A stretch of DNA of 60,536 nucleotides. Source: an uncultured Clostridia bacterium (GTDB lineage Bacteria; Bacillota; Clostridia; Lachnospirales; CAG-274). The notes beneath the pieces were generated by a model, which was given only the letters and a program-made list of their open reading frames with translations, was not told the origin of the DNA and did no database searches. The stretch lies in contig CANRPW010000015.1 in the NCBI GenBank assembly GCA_947632615.1, positions 1 to 60,536 of the forward strand, in the 5' to 3' direction. Made by a program: the position numbers and the translations under genes. Each line of letters begins with the position of its first letter. Positions within the stretch are counted from its first letter, which is position 1. Positions 17,091 to 26,150 of the stretch are shown here, piece after piece.

Positions 17091-18402
17091 TAAAGTCACG
17101 CCCAAAATACTCCCGGGCTTTATGGAGCTTCTGCCCGAGGAGCAAATTCTATTTAACAGAATTAAAGATGAAATAAAAAATGTATATGAGAGCTTTGGCT
17201 TTCTCCCTCTTGATACTCCCGTTATAGAATATTCAGAGGTGCTTCTTGCAAAGGCAGGGGGCGAAACAGAAAAGCAGATATACCGCTTTTCAAAGGGCGA
17301 CAACGACCTTGCCCTTCGCTTTGACTTAACTGTCCCCCTTGCAAGATATGTTGCTCAGAGATATAACGACCTGACTTTTCCCTTCAAGCGCTATCAGATA
17401 AGCAAGGTATATAGGGGCGAGCGTCCGCAAAAGGGTCGTTTCAGAGAGTTTTATCAATGCGACATCGACATTATAGGCAATACCTCCCTTGATATTATAT
17501 ATGATGCGGAAATTCCTGCGGTCATATACAACATATTCAAAAGGCTTGAGCTTGGTGACTTTACAATAAAGCTCAACAACCGTAAAATACTCGGCGGCTT
17601 TTTTGAATATATAGGGCTATCGGATAAGACTGCCGATGTTCTTCGCATAATAGACAAAATAGAAAAAATAGGCGCAGACAACGTAAAAACAGAGCTTATA
17701 AAACTCGGGGCAGGCGACAACACCCGCCGCATTATGGATTTTGTGTCAATTTCGGGCACAAATGCCGAAAAGCTTGAAAAGCTCAAATCCCTGGGTGTTG
17801 AAAACGACACATTTAATGAGGGCGTATCTGAGCTTGAAGAGGTGCTCGGTTATATCGCCATGCTTGGCTGTGATGAAAAGAATTTTGAAATAGAGCTTAC
17901 CATAGCAAGAGGTCTTGACTACTATACAGGCACGGTTTATGAAACCTTCCTCAATGAATATTCAGCTCTTGGCAGTGTTTGCTCGGGAGGAAGATATGAC
18001 AACCTTGCGGAATTTTACACAAAGCAAAAGCTCCCGGGGGTTGGGGTTTCCATAGGTCTTACAAGGCTTTTCTATCAACTGCGGGAAATGGAGATAATAA
18101 AGCCTGAGGCAAAGACTCTTGTTAAGGCGCTTATACTGCCTATGGATAAGTCGGTGACAGACTTTGCACTTAGTACGGCAAGCCTGCTAAGAAGTCAGGG
18201 CATACCCACTGACATTTACCACGAAAATAAAGGTATGAAGCAGAAAATGAAATACGCCAACAAAACAGGCGTTCCCTACGCAATTATAATTGGCGAAAAC
18301 GAAGTTGAAAACGGCATAGTGATGCTTAAAAATATGAATACAGGCGAGCAGTCGGCAGTAAGACCTACTGAGCTTGCTAATATTATAAAAGGAGATAACT
18401 AA
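17083..18402 (+). CDS. hisS: Histidyl-tRNA synthetase
   Basis: 439 residues, class II synthetase. Motif 2 lies around KRYQISKVYRGERPQKGR-FREFYQCD (about residues 106-133); the histidine-specific signature LDYYTGTVYE (about 282-291) and GGRYDNL are present, with an anticodon-binding domain at the C-terminus. It charges tRNA-His. No T-box leader is visible because the gene sits inside the operon, overlapping hemZ; aspS follows 1 bp later. Confidence 0.96.
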   Translation: MDNKVTPKILPGFMELLPEEQILFNRIKDEIKNVYESFGFLPLDTPVIEYSEVLLAKAGGETEKQIYRFSKGDNDLALRFDLTVPLARYVAQRYNDLTFPFKRYQISKVYRGERPQKGRFREFYQCDIDIIGNTSLDIIYDAEIPAVIYNIFKRLELGDFTIKLNNRKILGGFFEYIGLSDKTADVLRIIDKIEKIGADNVKTELIKLGAGDNTRRIMDFVSISGTNAEKLEKLKSLGVENDTFNEGVSELEEVLGYIAMLGCDEKNFEIELTIARGLDYYTGTVYETFLNEYSALGSVCSGGRYDNLAEFYTKQKLPGVGVSIGLTRLFYQLREMEIIKPEAKTLVKALILPMDKSVTDFALSTASLLRSQGIPTDIYHENKGMKQKMKYANKTGVPYAIIIGENEVENGIVMLKNMNTGEQSAVRPTELANIIKGDN

Positions 18403-18403
18403 T

Positions 18404-20200
18404 ATGGCAGAACTTATGAAGGGCTTAAAAAGAAGTATTTACTGCGGCGAAGTGACAGAAAAGCTCGCGGGCAGTGAAGTCACCGTTATGGGCTGGGTAC
18501 AGCGTAAAAGAGAGATGGGCCCCTTTACGTTTATACTCTTAAGGGACAGAACAGGCATTGTTCAGGTGGTCGTTGACGAAAACAGCTCCGACGGGATAAA
18601 GAACAAAACAAAGGAATTAAAGGGCGAGTACGTTCTTGCGGTAAAAGGCACCGTTAATTTAAGAACGGAAAACAACATCAATAAGAATATGAAAACAGGT
18701 AAGGTGGAGATCGCCCCAACGGAAATGAGAATACTCAATACTTCAGCAACTCCCCCATTCCAGATCGAAAACAGCGTAAACGTAAGCACAGAGCTAAGGC
18801 TTAAATATCGCTATCTTGACCTTCGCCGCCCTATTGTGGCTAACAACATTATGCTTCGCCACAAGACAACTCAGGCAGTAAGAAACTTCCTTACGGAAGA
18901 AGGCTTTATTGAAATAGAAACGCCTATGCTTACAAAGTCCACCCCCGAGGGCGCAAGAGATTATCTTGTTCCCAGCCGTGTACATCCCGGCAGCTTTTAT
19001 GCTCTGCCCCAGTCGCCCCAGCTTTTCAAACAGCTTCTTATGGTTTCGGGCTTTGACAAATACTTCCAGATAGTAAAGTGCTTCAGAGATGAAGACCTCC
19101 GCGCAGACAGACAGCCCGAATTTACTCAGATAGATATGGAGCTTTCATTCGTTGATGCTGAGGACGTTATGAGCGTAAACGAAAGACTTATAAAGCACGT
19201 ATTTAAGGAGATAAAGGGAATAGACCTTGAAACTCCCTTTATTCGTATGCCTTGGCAGGAGGCTATGGATCGTTTCGGTTCAGACAAACCCGACATACGC
19301 TTTGGTATGGAACTTCAGAACATAACAGACCTTGTAAAGGATACTGATTTTGTAGTATTCAAGAGCGCCATAGAAGCAGGCGGATCGGTCAGATGTATAG
19401 TAGCCCAGGGCTGTGGCTCATTCCCGAGAAAGAAAATAGACTCTCTTGTTGACGTAGCTAAGACCTACGGCGCAAAGGGACTTGCTTGGATAAACGTACA
19501 GCAGGACGGCTTTAAGTCAACCATCTCCAAATTCTTCTCGGATGAAAAGCTTAAGGAAATAGCCGACTTTACAGGGGCAAAGCCCGGCGACCTTATACTT
19601 ATCTGCGCAGACAAAAACAAGGTAGTATGGGATGCACTCGGAGCGCTTCGTCTTGAAGTTGCAAACAGACTTGAAATACTTGACAACAATGAATATAAAT
19701 TCCTTTGGGTAACGGAATTTCCCCTTTTTGAATATTCGGAGGAAGAACAGAGATATGTGGCTATGCACCACCCATTTACCTCGCCTATGGATGAAGACCT
19801 TGACAAGCTGGAGAGCGACCCTGCAAGCGTAAGGGCTAAGGCTTATGACATGGTGCTGAATGGCTGTGAGCTTGGCGGCGGTTCTATAAGAATTTACTCA
19901 AGCGACATACAGAACACTATGTTCAAGTGCCTTGGCTTCAGTGCAGAGGATGCTCAGGAGAGGTTCGGCTTCCTGCTTGATGCTTTCAAGTACGGAGCAC
20001 CGCCCCACGGCGGACTGGCATTTGGTCTTGACAGAATGATAATGCTTATGACAGGCGCAGAGAGCATAAGAGATGTTATCGCCTTCCCCAAGGTTAAAGA
20101 TGCTTCCTGTCTGCTTACGGATGCGCCAAACGTAGTAGAAGAAAAGCAACTTGAAGAACTTGGAATAGAGCTAAGAAAAAATATTGAAACAGAGGAATAA
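18404..20200 (+). CDS. aspS: Aspartyl-tRNA synthetase
   Basis: 598 residues, the full bacterial-type length. An N-terminal OB-fold anticodon-binding domain (VTVMGWVQRKREMGPFTFIL) is followed by class II motifs: motif 2 FRDEDLRADRQPEFTQIDME (about residues 227-246) and motif 3 GLAFGLDRMIMLMTG. An inserted GAD domain lies between, as in bacterial AspRS. AspRS may be discriminating or may also make Asp-tRNA-Asn; this cannot be decided by eye. GGAGATAACTAAT precedes the ATG. Confidence 0.96.
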   Translation: MAELMKGLKRSIYCGEVTEKLAGSEVTVMGWVQRKREMGPFTFILLRDRTGIVQVVVDENSSDGIKNKTKELKGEYVLAVKGTVNLRTENNINKNMKTGKVEIAPTEMRILNTSATPPFQIENSVNVSTELRLKYRYLDLRRPIVANNIMLRHKTTQAVRNFLTEEGFIEIETPMLTKSTPEGARDYLVPSRVHPGSFYALPQSPQLFKQLLMVSGFDKYFQIVKCFRDEDLRADRQPEFTQIDMELSFVDAEDVMSVNERLIKHVFKEIKGIDLETPFIRMPWQEAMDRFGSDKPDIRFGMELQNITDLVKDTDFVVFKSAIEAGGSVRCIVAQGCGSFPRKKIDSLVDVAKTYGAKGLAWINVQQDGFKSTISKFFSDEKLKEIADFTGAKPGDLILICADKNKVVWDALGALRLEVANRLEILDNNEYKFLWVTEFPLFEYSEEEQRYVAMHHPFTSPMDEDLDKLESDPASVRAKAYDMVLNGCELGGGSIRIYSSDIQNTMFKCLGFSAEDAQERFGFLLDAFKYGAPPHGGLAFGLDRMIMLMTGAESIRDVIAFPKVKDASCLLTDAPNVVEEKQLEELGIELRKNIETEE

Positions 20201-20202
20201 AA

Positions 20203-21465
20203 TTGACATATAAAGAGGCATTAGACTATTTAAGTAATATGGCAGTTGTAGGCTCTAAACACGGGCTTGACGACTTTCGGGGGCTTCTTAAAGCTATGGG
20301 AAGCCCCGAGGCAAGTCTTAAAATAATACACGTGGCAGGCACCAACGGCAAAGGCTCTTTTTGCGGCTATATGGCAAGCATACTTATGGCAGCAGGATAT
20401 AGCGTGGGAGTATTTACCTCCCCTCACCTTATTAAATATAACGAGCGCTTTTCATATAACGGCAAATATATCTCCGATGACGAGTTGGCAGAGGAAATTG
20501 GCATTGTGAAAAAAGCGGCGGAAAGTTATCTTAACGAGGGAGAATGGTTTTCATTTTTTGAGATAATGACAGCGGTGTGCTTTTCTTACTTTTCTAAAAA
20601 ACAGCCCGATTTTCTCATACTTGAAACAGGGCTTGGAGGTCGCCTTGATGCTACAAATGCAGCAAGCCCCCTGCTCACTGCCATTATGAAAATAGATATA
20701 GACCATACTGAATTTTTAGGAAGCACCGTAAAGGAAATAGCTTACGAAAAAAGCGGCATTATTAAGCCCCACACCCCCTGCGTACTTTACCCCGACAATG
20801 ACGGGGCTTATGGGGTTGTAAAAGCAGCGGCAGAAGGTAAAAATGCTCCCCTTTACTATCCCCGCGACTTGCATATTGATGTGAAGCGTTCCGATATTAA
20901 AGGCATATGCTTTGACGTGGTTTGCTCTTATTTTTCATATACAGACATATATTCTAATATGCCCGGGGTTTTTCAGCCTATGAATATAACAACCGTTATT
21001 ATGGGTATATATGTACTTAAAAGGCTTGGCTATAATATACCTGACTCCGCCATATATGAAGGTATAGCAGAAGCAAAGGTAAGAGGACGTATGGATATAA
21101 TAAGCCGCTCTCCCCTTATAATTGCTGACGGAGCGCACAATATGAATTCAGCAAGAGAATTTTCAGAGTTTTTGAAGGTATATGACAGAAAAACCACCTT
21201 GATAACAGGTGTTTTGAAGGACAAAATGCCCGAAAGACTTATAAAAACTCTTGGGGCATACGCCGACAGAGTTATACTTACAATGCCAAATTCCAAAAGA
21301 GCCTACGACCCTTCACACCTTACGGCTAAAGGCTATATGTTTTTTAAAAAACCCGCCGAGGCTTTAAGGGCGGCTATAGACTTTAACGACAGCGATATAT
21401 TTATAGCAGGATCTTTATATCTTACGGGAGAGATCCTTAAAATTTGCGAGGATGAGTTATTATGA
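20203..21465 (+). CDS. folC: Bifunctional folylpolyglutamate/dihydrofolate synthase
   Basis: 420 residues, Mur-ligase family. The P-loop HVAGTNGKGSFCGYMASIL (about residues 43-61), LETGLGGRLDATN and IDHTEFLGSTVKEIAYEKSG are FolC hallmarks. It adds glutamate tails to folates and may make dihydrofolate. The start is a TTG 2 bp after the aspS stop codon; no ATG or GTG fits better. Its stop codon overlaps the start of a 43-codon ORF (ATGA). Confidence 0.93.
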   Translation: MTYKEALDYLSNMAVVGSKHGLDDFRGLLKAMGSPEASLKIIHVAGTNGKGSFCGYMASILMAAGYSVGVFTSPHLIKYNERFSYNGKYISDDELAEEIGIVKKAAESYLNEGEWFSFFEIMTAVCFSYFSKKQPDFLILETGLGGRLDATNAASPLLTAIMKIDIDHTEFLGSTVKEIAYEKSGIIKPHTPCVLYPDNDGAYGVVKAAAEGKNAPLYYPRDLHIDVKRSDIKGICFDVVCSYFSYTDIYSNMPGVFQPMNITTVIMGIYVLKRLGYNIPDSAIYEGIAEAKVRGRMDIISRSPLIIADGAHNMNSAREFSEFLKVYDRKTTLITGVLKDKMPERLIKTLGAYADRVILTMPNSKRAYDPSHLTAKGYMFFKKPAEALRAAIDFNDSDIFIAGSLYLTGEILKICEDELL

Positions 21466-21593
21466 TAGATCTTAAAAAAGAAATAGAAAAGTACAGACCC
21501 GTACTTGAAATAGACGAAATAGAAGACGACCTGAACAGGGACGAAATAAAGGACATTATGGAGCTTATAACAAGCCTTAAAAGAGATTTATAA
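21462..21593 (+). CDS. Small acidic/charged protein of 43 residues, unknown
   Basis: The frame begins at an ATG overlapping the folC stop (ATGA) and ends at 21593, 15 bp before the next gene. The product begins MIDLKKEIEKYRPVLEID and ends ITSLKRDL. It is highly charged, lacks cysteine and tryptophan, and is probably helical or coiled-coil. The translational coupling and the tight fit between neighbours support it being real. No function can be assigned. Confidence 0.6.
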   Translation: MIDLKKEIEKYRPVLEIDEIEDDLNRDEIKDIMELITSLKRDL

Positions 21594-21608
21594 GAAAGGC
21601 AATATAAT

Positions 21609-23006
21609 ATGAAATGTTTAAGATGCGGCAAGGAAATTGCCCCTTATGACGTAGTCTGCCATAACTGCGGAGCAAGAGTTCAGGTTATGAAGCAGATAGA
21701 CAGAATATCAAATAAATATTATAATAAGGCAATAAGGCAGATAAAAGGCTCTAACCTTAGCGGCGCTCTTGAAAGCCTGGGGCTTTCTGTGGGCTTTAAC
21801 AGCAAAAACATAAACGCCCTCAACCTTATGGGGCTTGTTTATTTTGAAATAGGCGAAACGGCAAAGGCTATAGAATGTTTTATATTAAGCTCAAACCGTC
21901 AGAAGAGAAACAACCGTGCCTTACAATATATAGAGTATATTGACAGAAATATATCCGAAATTGACAAAATGGATATGGGAGCAAAGCTATATAACGAAGT
22001 GCTGCACAAAATGAAAAGTGAAAACCTCGGTATGGCAGACCCCAAGAGAATACATCGTGTGCTTGAAACTTCCGCAAAAAAGTTAGAGAGCGCCCTTAAA
22101 TTTAACTCTAAGCTTTTAAAAGCCATAAACCTTCTTACCCTTTGTTATATAATGCTTGGGGAGCGGAGCAAGGCATTGGAGCTTAACAAAACCGTGCTCT
22201 ATACAGATGTGACCAACCGTGAGGCAGCCATTTATTTTAACATACTCTGCCCCGACAGAACACGTCCCCCTATTAAGATGACGGAAACAGCGCCTAAGAA
22301 GGAAAGCAAGACGGAGGTTTTAACAGCACCCGTGGAAAGTCAGGGCTTTTTCACATCTTCTATGTTTATGGAGGTTGTGGCATTTCTTCTTGGTATTCTT
22401 GCCTGTACGGCAGTTTTTGTTTTTCTTGTTATACCCGGTATAAACGAAAACAAGATAGAAAAAACCGCCGAAAACGTGCAGAGCGTGACGGAGGAAAACA
22501 TATCCTCCTCCGATAATACAGAAGCCGCCCCAAGACCCGGCGCCTCCTCAGAGGACGTAAAGACTAAAGAGGACAATATAAATAAGGCAAAGCAGCTTTG
22601 CGACAACTCTTATTATATTGATGCCTGTAGTCTTATATTTAATATGGATCTTACGGGAGTTTCTCCCGAAGGCATAAACACCTACAATGAAATTATGCCA
22701 AAGGCAGCCGCAGGCGCTTCAAAGGCTCTTTTAGAGCTTGGTCAGAAGGCATACAACGAGGGAAAGCAGGAGGAAGCAAGCAGCTTTTTAAACAGGGCAA
22801 ACACTTATGCCGGCACTGCCACAGAAGAGGACGGCAAGCTTTATGAAACAAAGTATACCGTACTTTTCTACCTGGGAAGGATAGCCCTTGACAAGGGCGA
22901 AGGCTCGGAGGCGGCAAATATGTTTTCTCAGGTAATACGTTTTCACCCCGACAAAAGATATGTAAACTATGCAGAAGGCTATTTAAACAGCTTAACGGAG
23001 GATTAA
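21609..23006 (+). CDS. Zinc-ribbon and TPR-repeat membrane protein, unknown function
   Basis: 465 residues. The N-terminus is a zinc ribbon with CLRCGKEI and CHNCGARV (C-X2-C twice, residues 3-21). Helical TPR-like repeats follow (about 30-220), then one membrane segment (about 248-270, [20 protein letters not shown]), a low-complexity Ser/Glu linker, and further TPR-like repeats to the end ([20 protein letters not shown]). This suggests a cytoplasmic ribbon and TPR half and an extracellular TPR half. It lies between folC and purM with short gaps. Possibly a scaffold at the cell envelope; function unknown. Confidence 0.8.
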   Translation: MKCLRCGKEIAPYDVVCHNCGARVQVMKQIDRISNKYYNKAIRQIKGSNLSGALESLGLSVGFNSKNINALNLMGLVYFEIGETAKAIECFILSSNRQKRNNRALQYIEYIDRNISEIDKMDMGAKLYNEVLHKMKSENLGMADPKRIHRVLETSAKKLESALKFNSKLLKAINLLTLCYIMLGERSKALELNKTVLYTDVTNREAAIYFNILCPDRTRPPIKMTETAPKKESKTEVLTAPVESQGFFTSSMFMEVVAFLLGILACTAVFVFLVIPGINENKIEKTAENVQSVTEENISSSDNTEAAPRPGASSEDVKTKEDNINKAKQLCDNSYYIDACSLIFNMDLTGVSPEGINTYNEIMPKAAAGASKALLELGQKAYNEGKQEEASSFLNRANTYAGTATEEDGKLYETKYTVLFYLGRIALDKGEGSEAANMFSQVIRFHPDKRYVNYAEGYLNSLTED

Positions 23007-23007
23007 T

Positions 23008-24036
23008 ATGGACTACAAACAAGCAGGAGTAGATGTAACGGCAGGCTATAAGTCTGTAGAGCTTATTAAAAAGGACGTAAAGTCTACCTATCGCCCCGAG
23101 GTAATAAACGATCTTGGCGGCTTTGGAGGTCTTTTTGACTTAGGTAACGCTAAAAATATGGATAAGCCCGTATTGGTATCGGGCACCGACGGCGTAGGCA
23201 CAAAGCTTAAAATTGCTTTTCTTACAGATAAACACAATACTGTAGGTATAGACTGCGTGGCAATGTGCGTAAACGACATAATCTGCAGCGGAGCAGAGCC
23301 CCTTTTCTTTCTTGACTATATCGCCTGCGGCAAAAACTATCCCGAAAAAATAGCCGAAATAGTAAGCGGTGTGGCAGAAGGCTGCAGACAGGCAGGCTGC
23401 TCGCTTATTGGCGGCGAAACTGCGGAAATGCCCGGCTTCTACCCCGAGGACGAATATGACCTTGCAGGCTTTACCGTTGGGCTTATGGACGGAGCTAAAG
23501 TAATAGACGGCAGCAATATGAAATCGGGAGATGTGCTTATAGGCATAGCTTCAAGCGGAGTACATTCTAACGGCTATTCACTTGTAAGAAAAATATTTGA
23601 ACCGAATAAAGAAAATGTAAACGAATATATAGACGAGCTTGGCACTACTCTGGGAGAAGCTCTGCTTGTACCTACCAAAATTTATGTAAAGCCTGTACTT
23701 GATCTTATTTCTAAAGTCGAAGTAAAGGGCATAAGCCATATTACAGGTGGCGGCTTTATAGAAAATGTGCCCCGTATGATGGGCAAAGGCTTGAAGGCCG
23801 TTATAAAGGAAGGCTCTTATCCTATTCCCCCGATTTTCACTCTTATTGAAAAAAGAGGAAATGTTGAGAGAATGTCTATGTACAACACCTTTAATATGGG
23901 TATAGGTATGGTTATTTGTGTAAGCAAGGACGATGCAGAAAAGACCGTAAAAATACTTGAAGAAAACGGCGAAAAGGCATATGAGATAGGTTATGTAGAG
24001 GAAGGCAGCGGAGTCCGTATAATCAGGGAGGTATAA
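23008..24036 (+). CDS. purM: Phosphoribosylformylglycinamidine cyclo-ligase
   Basis: 342 residues. [40 protein letters not shown] (about residues 53-72) and [13 protein letters not shown] are PurM hallmarks, and [17 protein letters not shown] lies in the C-terminal half. It makes AIR in purine synthesis using ATP. First of three consecutive purine genes, starting 1 bp after the zinc-ribbon gene. Confidence 0.96.
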   Translation: MDYKQAGVDVTAGYKSVELIKKDVKSTYRPEVINDLGGFGGLFDLGNAKNMDKPVLVSGTDGVGTKLKIAFLTDKHNTVGIDCVAMCVNDIICSGAEPLFFLDYIACGKNYPEKIAEIVSGVAEGCRQAGCSLIGGETAEMPGFYPEDEYDLAGFTVGLMDGAKVIDGSNMKSGDVLIGIASSGVHSNGYSLVRKIFEPNKENVNEYIDELGTTLGEALLVPTKIYVKPVLDLISKVEVKGISHITGGGFIENVPRMMGKGLKAVIKEGSYPIPPIFTLIEKRGNVERMSMYNTFNMGIGMVICVSKDDAEKTVKILEENGEKAYEIGYVEEGSGVRIIREV

Positions 24037-24037
24037 T

Positions 24038-24673
24038 ATGCTTAGGATAGGAGCGCTTGTTTCCGGCGGAGGGACAAACCTGCAAAAAATAATAGACGGC
24101 GTAAACAGCGGTTATATAAAGGGCGAGATAGTTTCTGTTGTAAGCAGCAGCCCTAAGGCTTATGCCTTGGAGCGAGCAGCAAAAAACAACATAGACACCT
24201 CTGTAATAAGACTTAAAGACTATGAAAACAGAAAAGCATATTCCGAAGCCCTTGTAAAGCATTTTAAGGAAAAGAATGTTGGGCTTATAGTGCTTGCAGG
24301 CTTTATGATAATACTTGATCCTGTGTTTGCAGAGGCTTTTCCCAATCAGATCATGAATATACACCCTGCTCTTATACCCTCATTTTGCGGAGAGGGCTTT
24401 TACGGACTTCACGTACACGAGGCAGCTCTTGCAAAGGGCATAAAAATAACGGGAGCCACCGTGCATTTTGTAGACGGCAAGGCTGACAACGGACCTATTA
24501 TAATACAAAAGGCAGTTGAAGTGAGGGACGACGATACTCCCGAAATTCTCCAGAAGAGAGTTATGGAGCAGGCGGAATGGATAATTTTCCCTAAGGCAGT
24601 GGCACTTTTTGCCGAGGGCAGAATAAAGGTAGAGAAAAACAAAGTCAAAATTTCAAGGGGTGACAAAGCATGA
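24038..24673 (+). CDS. purN: Phosphoribosylglycinamide formyltransferase
   Basis: 211 residues. It has LVSGGGTNLQKIIDG (GAR phosphate loop), VLAGFMIIL, NIHPALIPSFCGEGFYG with the catalytic Asn-His pair, and ATVHFVDGKADNGPII with the catalytic Asp. It transfers a formyl group from 10-formyl-THF to GAR, so it depends on the folate pathway served by folC in the same train. The overlap with purD is ATGA. The usual purH between purN and purD is absent. Confidence 0.96.
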   Translation: MLRIGALVSGGGTNLQKIIDGVNSGYIKGEIVSVVSSSPKAYALERAAKNNIDTSVIRLKDYENRKAYSEALVKHFKEKNVGLIVLAGFMIILDPVFAEAFPNQIMNIHPALIPSFCGEGFYGLHVHEAALAKGIKITGATVHFVDGKADNGPIIIQKAVEVRDDDTPEILQKRVMEQAEWIIFPKAVALFAEGRIKVEKNKVKISRGDKA

Positions 24674-25938
24674 AGGTTTTAGTTATAGGAAGCGGCGGAA
24701 GGGAGCACGCTATTATACACAAGCTCCTTGAATCTGACAAAATAGATAAAATATATTGTGCACCGGGAAACGGCGGCATATCTGCCGAGGCAGAGTGCGT
24801 TGATATCGGCGCAACGGATATACCTAAGCTTGTTGACTTTGCCAAGAGCAACAGCATTGATTTTACCGTTGTAGGTATGGACGATCCCCTTGTAATGGGA
24901 GTTGTCGATGCCTTTGAAGAAGCCGGGCTCAGGGTGTTTGGTCCTAAAAAGAACGCCGCTATTATAGAAGGCTCTAAGGCTTTTTCTAAGGAGCTTATGA
25001 AAAAATATGGCATACCTACAGCTAAGTATGAGATATTCGACGACTTTGAAAAGGCTCTTGCTTATGTAAAAACACTTACTCCGCCTATAGTTCTGAAGGC
25101 TGACGGACTTGCCTTGGGCAAGGGTGTGCTTATTTGCGCCGACTACAAGGAGGCTGAGGACGGACTTAAGGAAATAATGGTGGATAAGAAATTCGGCTCA
25201 AGCGGCAATAAGATAGTTATTGAGGAATTTCTTACAGGCCCGGAGGTTTCCGTGCTTTCATTCTGTGACGGCAAGACAGTTGTGCCAATGGTTTCCGCAC
25301 AGGATCACAAGAGAGCGCTTGACAATGATGAAGGACTTAACACAGGCGGTATGGGCACTTTTTCTCCCAGCAGAGTTTACGGCGAAAAGGAAGCTAAAGA
25401 GGCTATGGAGAAGATATTTCTGCCCACTGTTGATGCGCTTAATAAAGAAGGCAGGACTTTCAAAGGCATAATCTATTTCGGACTTATGCTTACAAAGGAT
25501 GGACCAAAGGTAATAGAATATAACTGCCGTTTTGGTGATCCCGAAACTCAGGTAATTCTGCCAAGGCTTAAATCGGATCTTCTTGAAATATTCGAGGCTT
25601 GCGTTGACGGCACACTTGACAAACTTGACATTAAGTGGGATGACGGCGGCGCCTGCTGTGTAGTAATGGCATCGGGAGGATATCCCGTAAGCTATGGCAA
25701 GGGCTACGAAATAAGCGGCATTGAAGATGCCGAAAAAGACCCTGCCGTAAAGGTATATCATGCAGGAACTGCTGTTAAAGACGGCAAGTATGTCACAAAC
25801 GGCGGCAGAGTAATAGGTGTCACCGCTGTGGGAGCAAATCTTGACGAGGCCATTAAGACCGCTTATAAGGCAGTTGATAAAATAGACTTTAAAGATAAGC
25901 ACTTCCGTCACGATATTGGCATTAAAAATTATAAATAA
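24670..25938 (+). CDS. purD: Phosphoribosylamine--glycine ligase
   Basis: 422 residues, ATP-grasp family. VLVIGSGGREHAIIHKLLES at the N-terminus, PIVLKADGLALGKGVLIC (about residues 138-155), GGMGTFSPSRVY and EYNCRFGDPETQVILPRL are classical GARS signatures. It joins glycine to phosphoribosylamine. Last gene of the rel-to-purD train; it is followed by a paired giant hairpin and then the convergent CotS-like gene, so that hairpin is the only candidate transcript end. Confidence 0.97.
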   Translation: MKVLVIGSGGREHAIIHKLLESDKIDKIYCAPGNGGISAEAECVDIGATDIPKLVDFAKSNSIDFTVVGMDDPLVMGVVDAFEEAGLRVFGPKKNAAIIEGSKAFSKELMKKYGIPTAKYEIFDDFEKALAYVKTLTPPIVLKADGLALGKGVLICADYKEAEDGLKEIMVDKKFGSSGNKIVIEEFLTGPEVSVLSFCDGKTVVPMVSAQDHKRALDNDEGLNTGGMGTFSPSRVYGEKEAKEAMEKIFLPTVDALNKEGRTFKGIIYFGLMLTKDGPKVIEYNCRFGDPETQVILPRLKSDLLEIFEACVDGTLDKLDIKWDDGGACCVVMASGGYPVSYGKGYEISGIEDAEKDPAVKVYHAGTAVKDGKYVTNGGRVIGVTAVGANLDEAIKTAYKAVDKIDFKDKHFRHDIGIKNYK

Positions 25939-25947
25939 AACAAATTT

Positions 25948-26091
25948 GCCCCGCCCCCAAAAACGTCCGCAGGACGTTTTTGGGGGCGGGGCCGCGGGGG
26001 CGAGCGGGGGATGCTGACCGAGAGAGCAGAGGGACAGACGCCAAAGCGTCTGTCCCTCTGCTCTCTCGGTCAGCATCCCCCGCTCGCCCCC
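25948..26091. repeat. Giant GC-rich paired hairpin element, copy 2
   Basis: Hairpin A has perfect 21-bp arms (25948-25968 and 25972-25992) with spacer gca. Hairpin B, four bases on, has perfect 46-bp arms (25996-26041 and 26046-26091) with spacer caaa. The outer end of B reads GGGGGCGAGCGGGGGAT, close to GGGGGCGAGGGGGCAT of the 29.2-kb copy. Order here is short then long, opposite to copies 1 and 3. It lies between convergent purD and the CotS-like gene. Confidence 0.9.
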
Positions 26092-26150
26092 TCAAACCGC
26101 AGTCTGGTCGGCAAAAGGTTTATTATGTCGGTAAGGAAAGATTTTATGTA

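Noticed and set aside
17083..20200. T-box riboswitch before hisS or aspS
   Set aside because: Both genes are tightly packed (overlap of 8 bp and a gap of 1 bp); there is no leader space.
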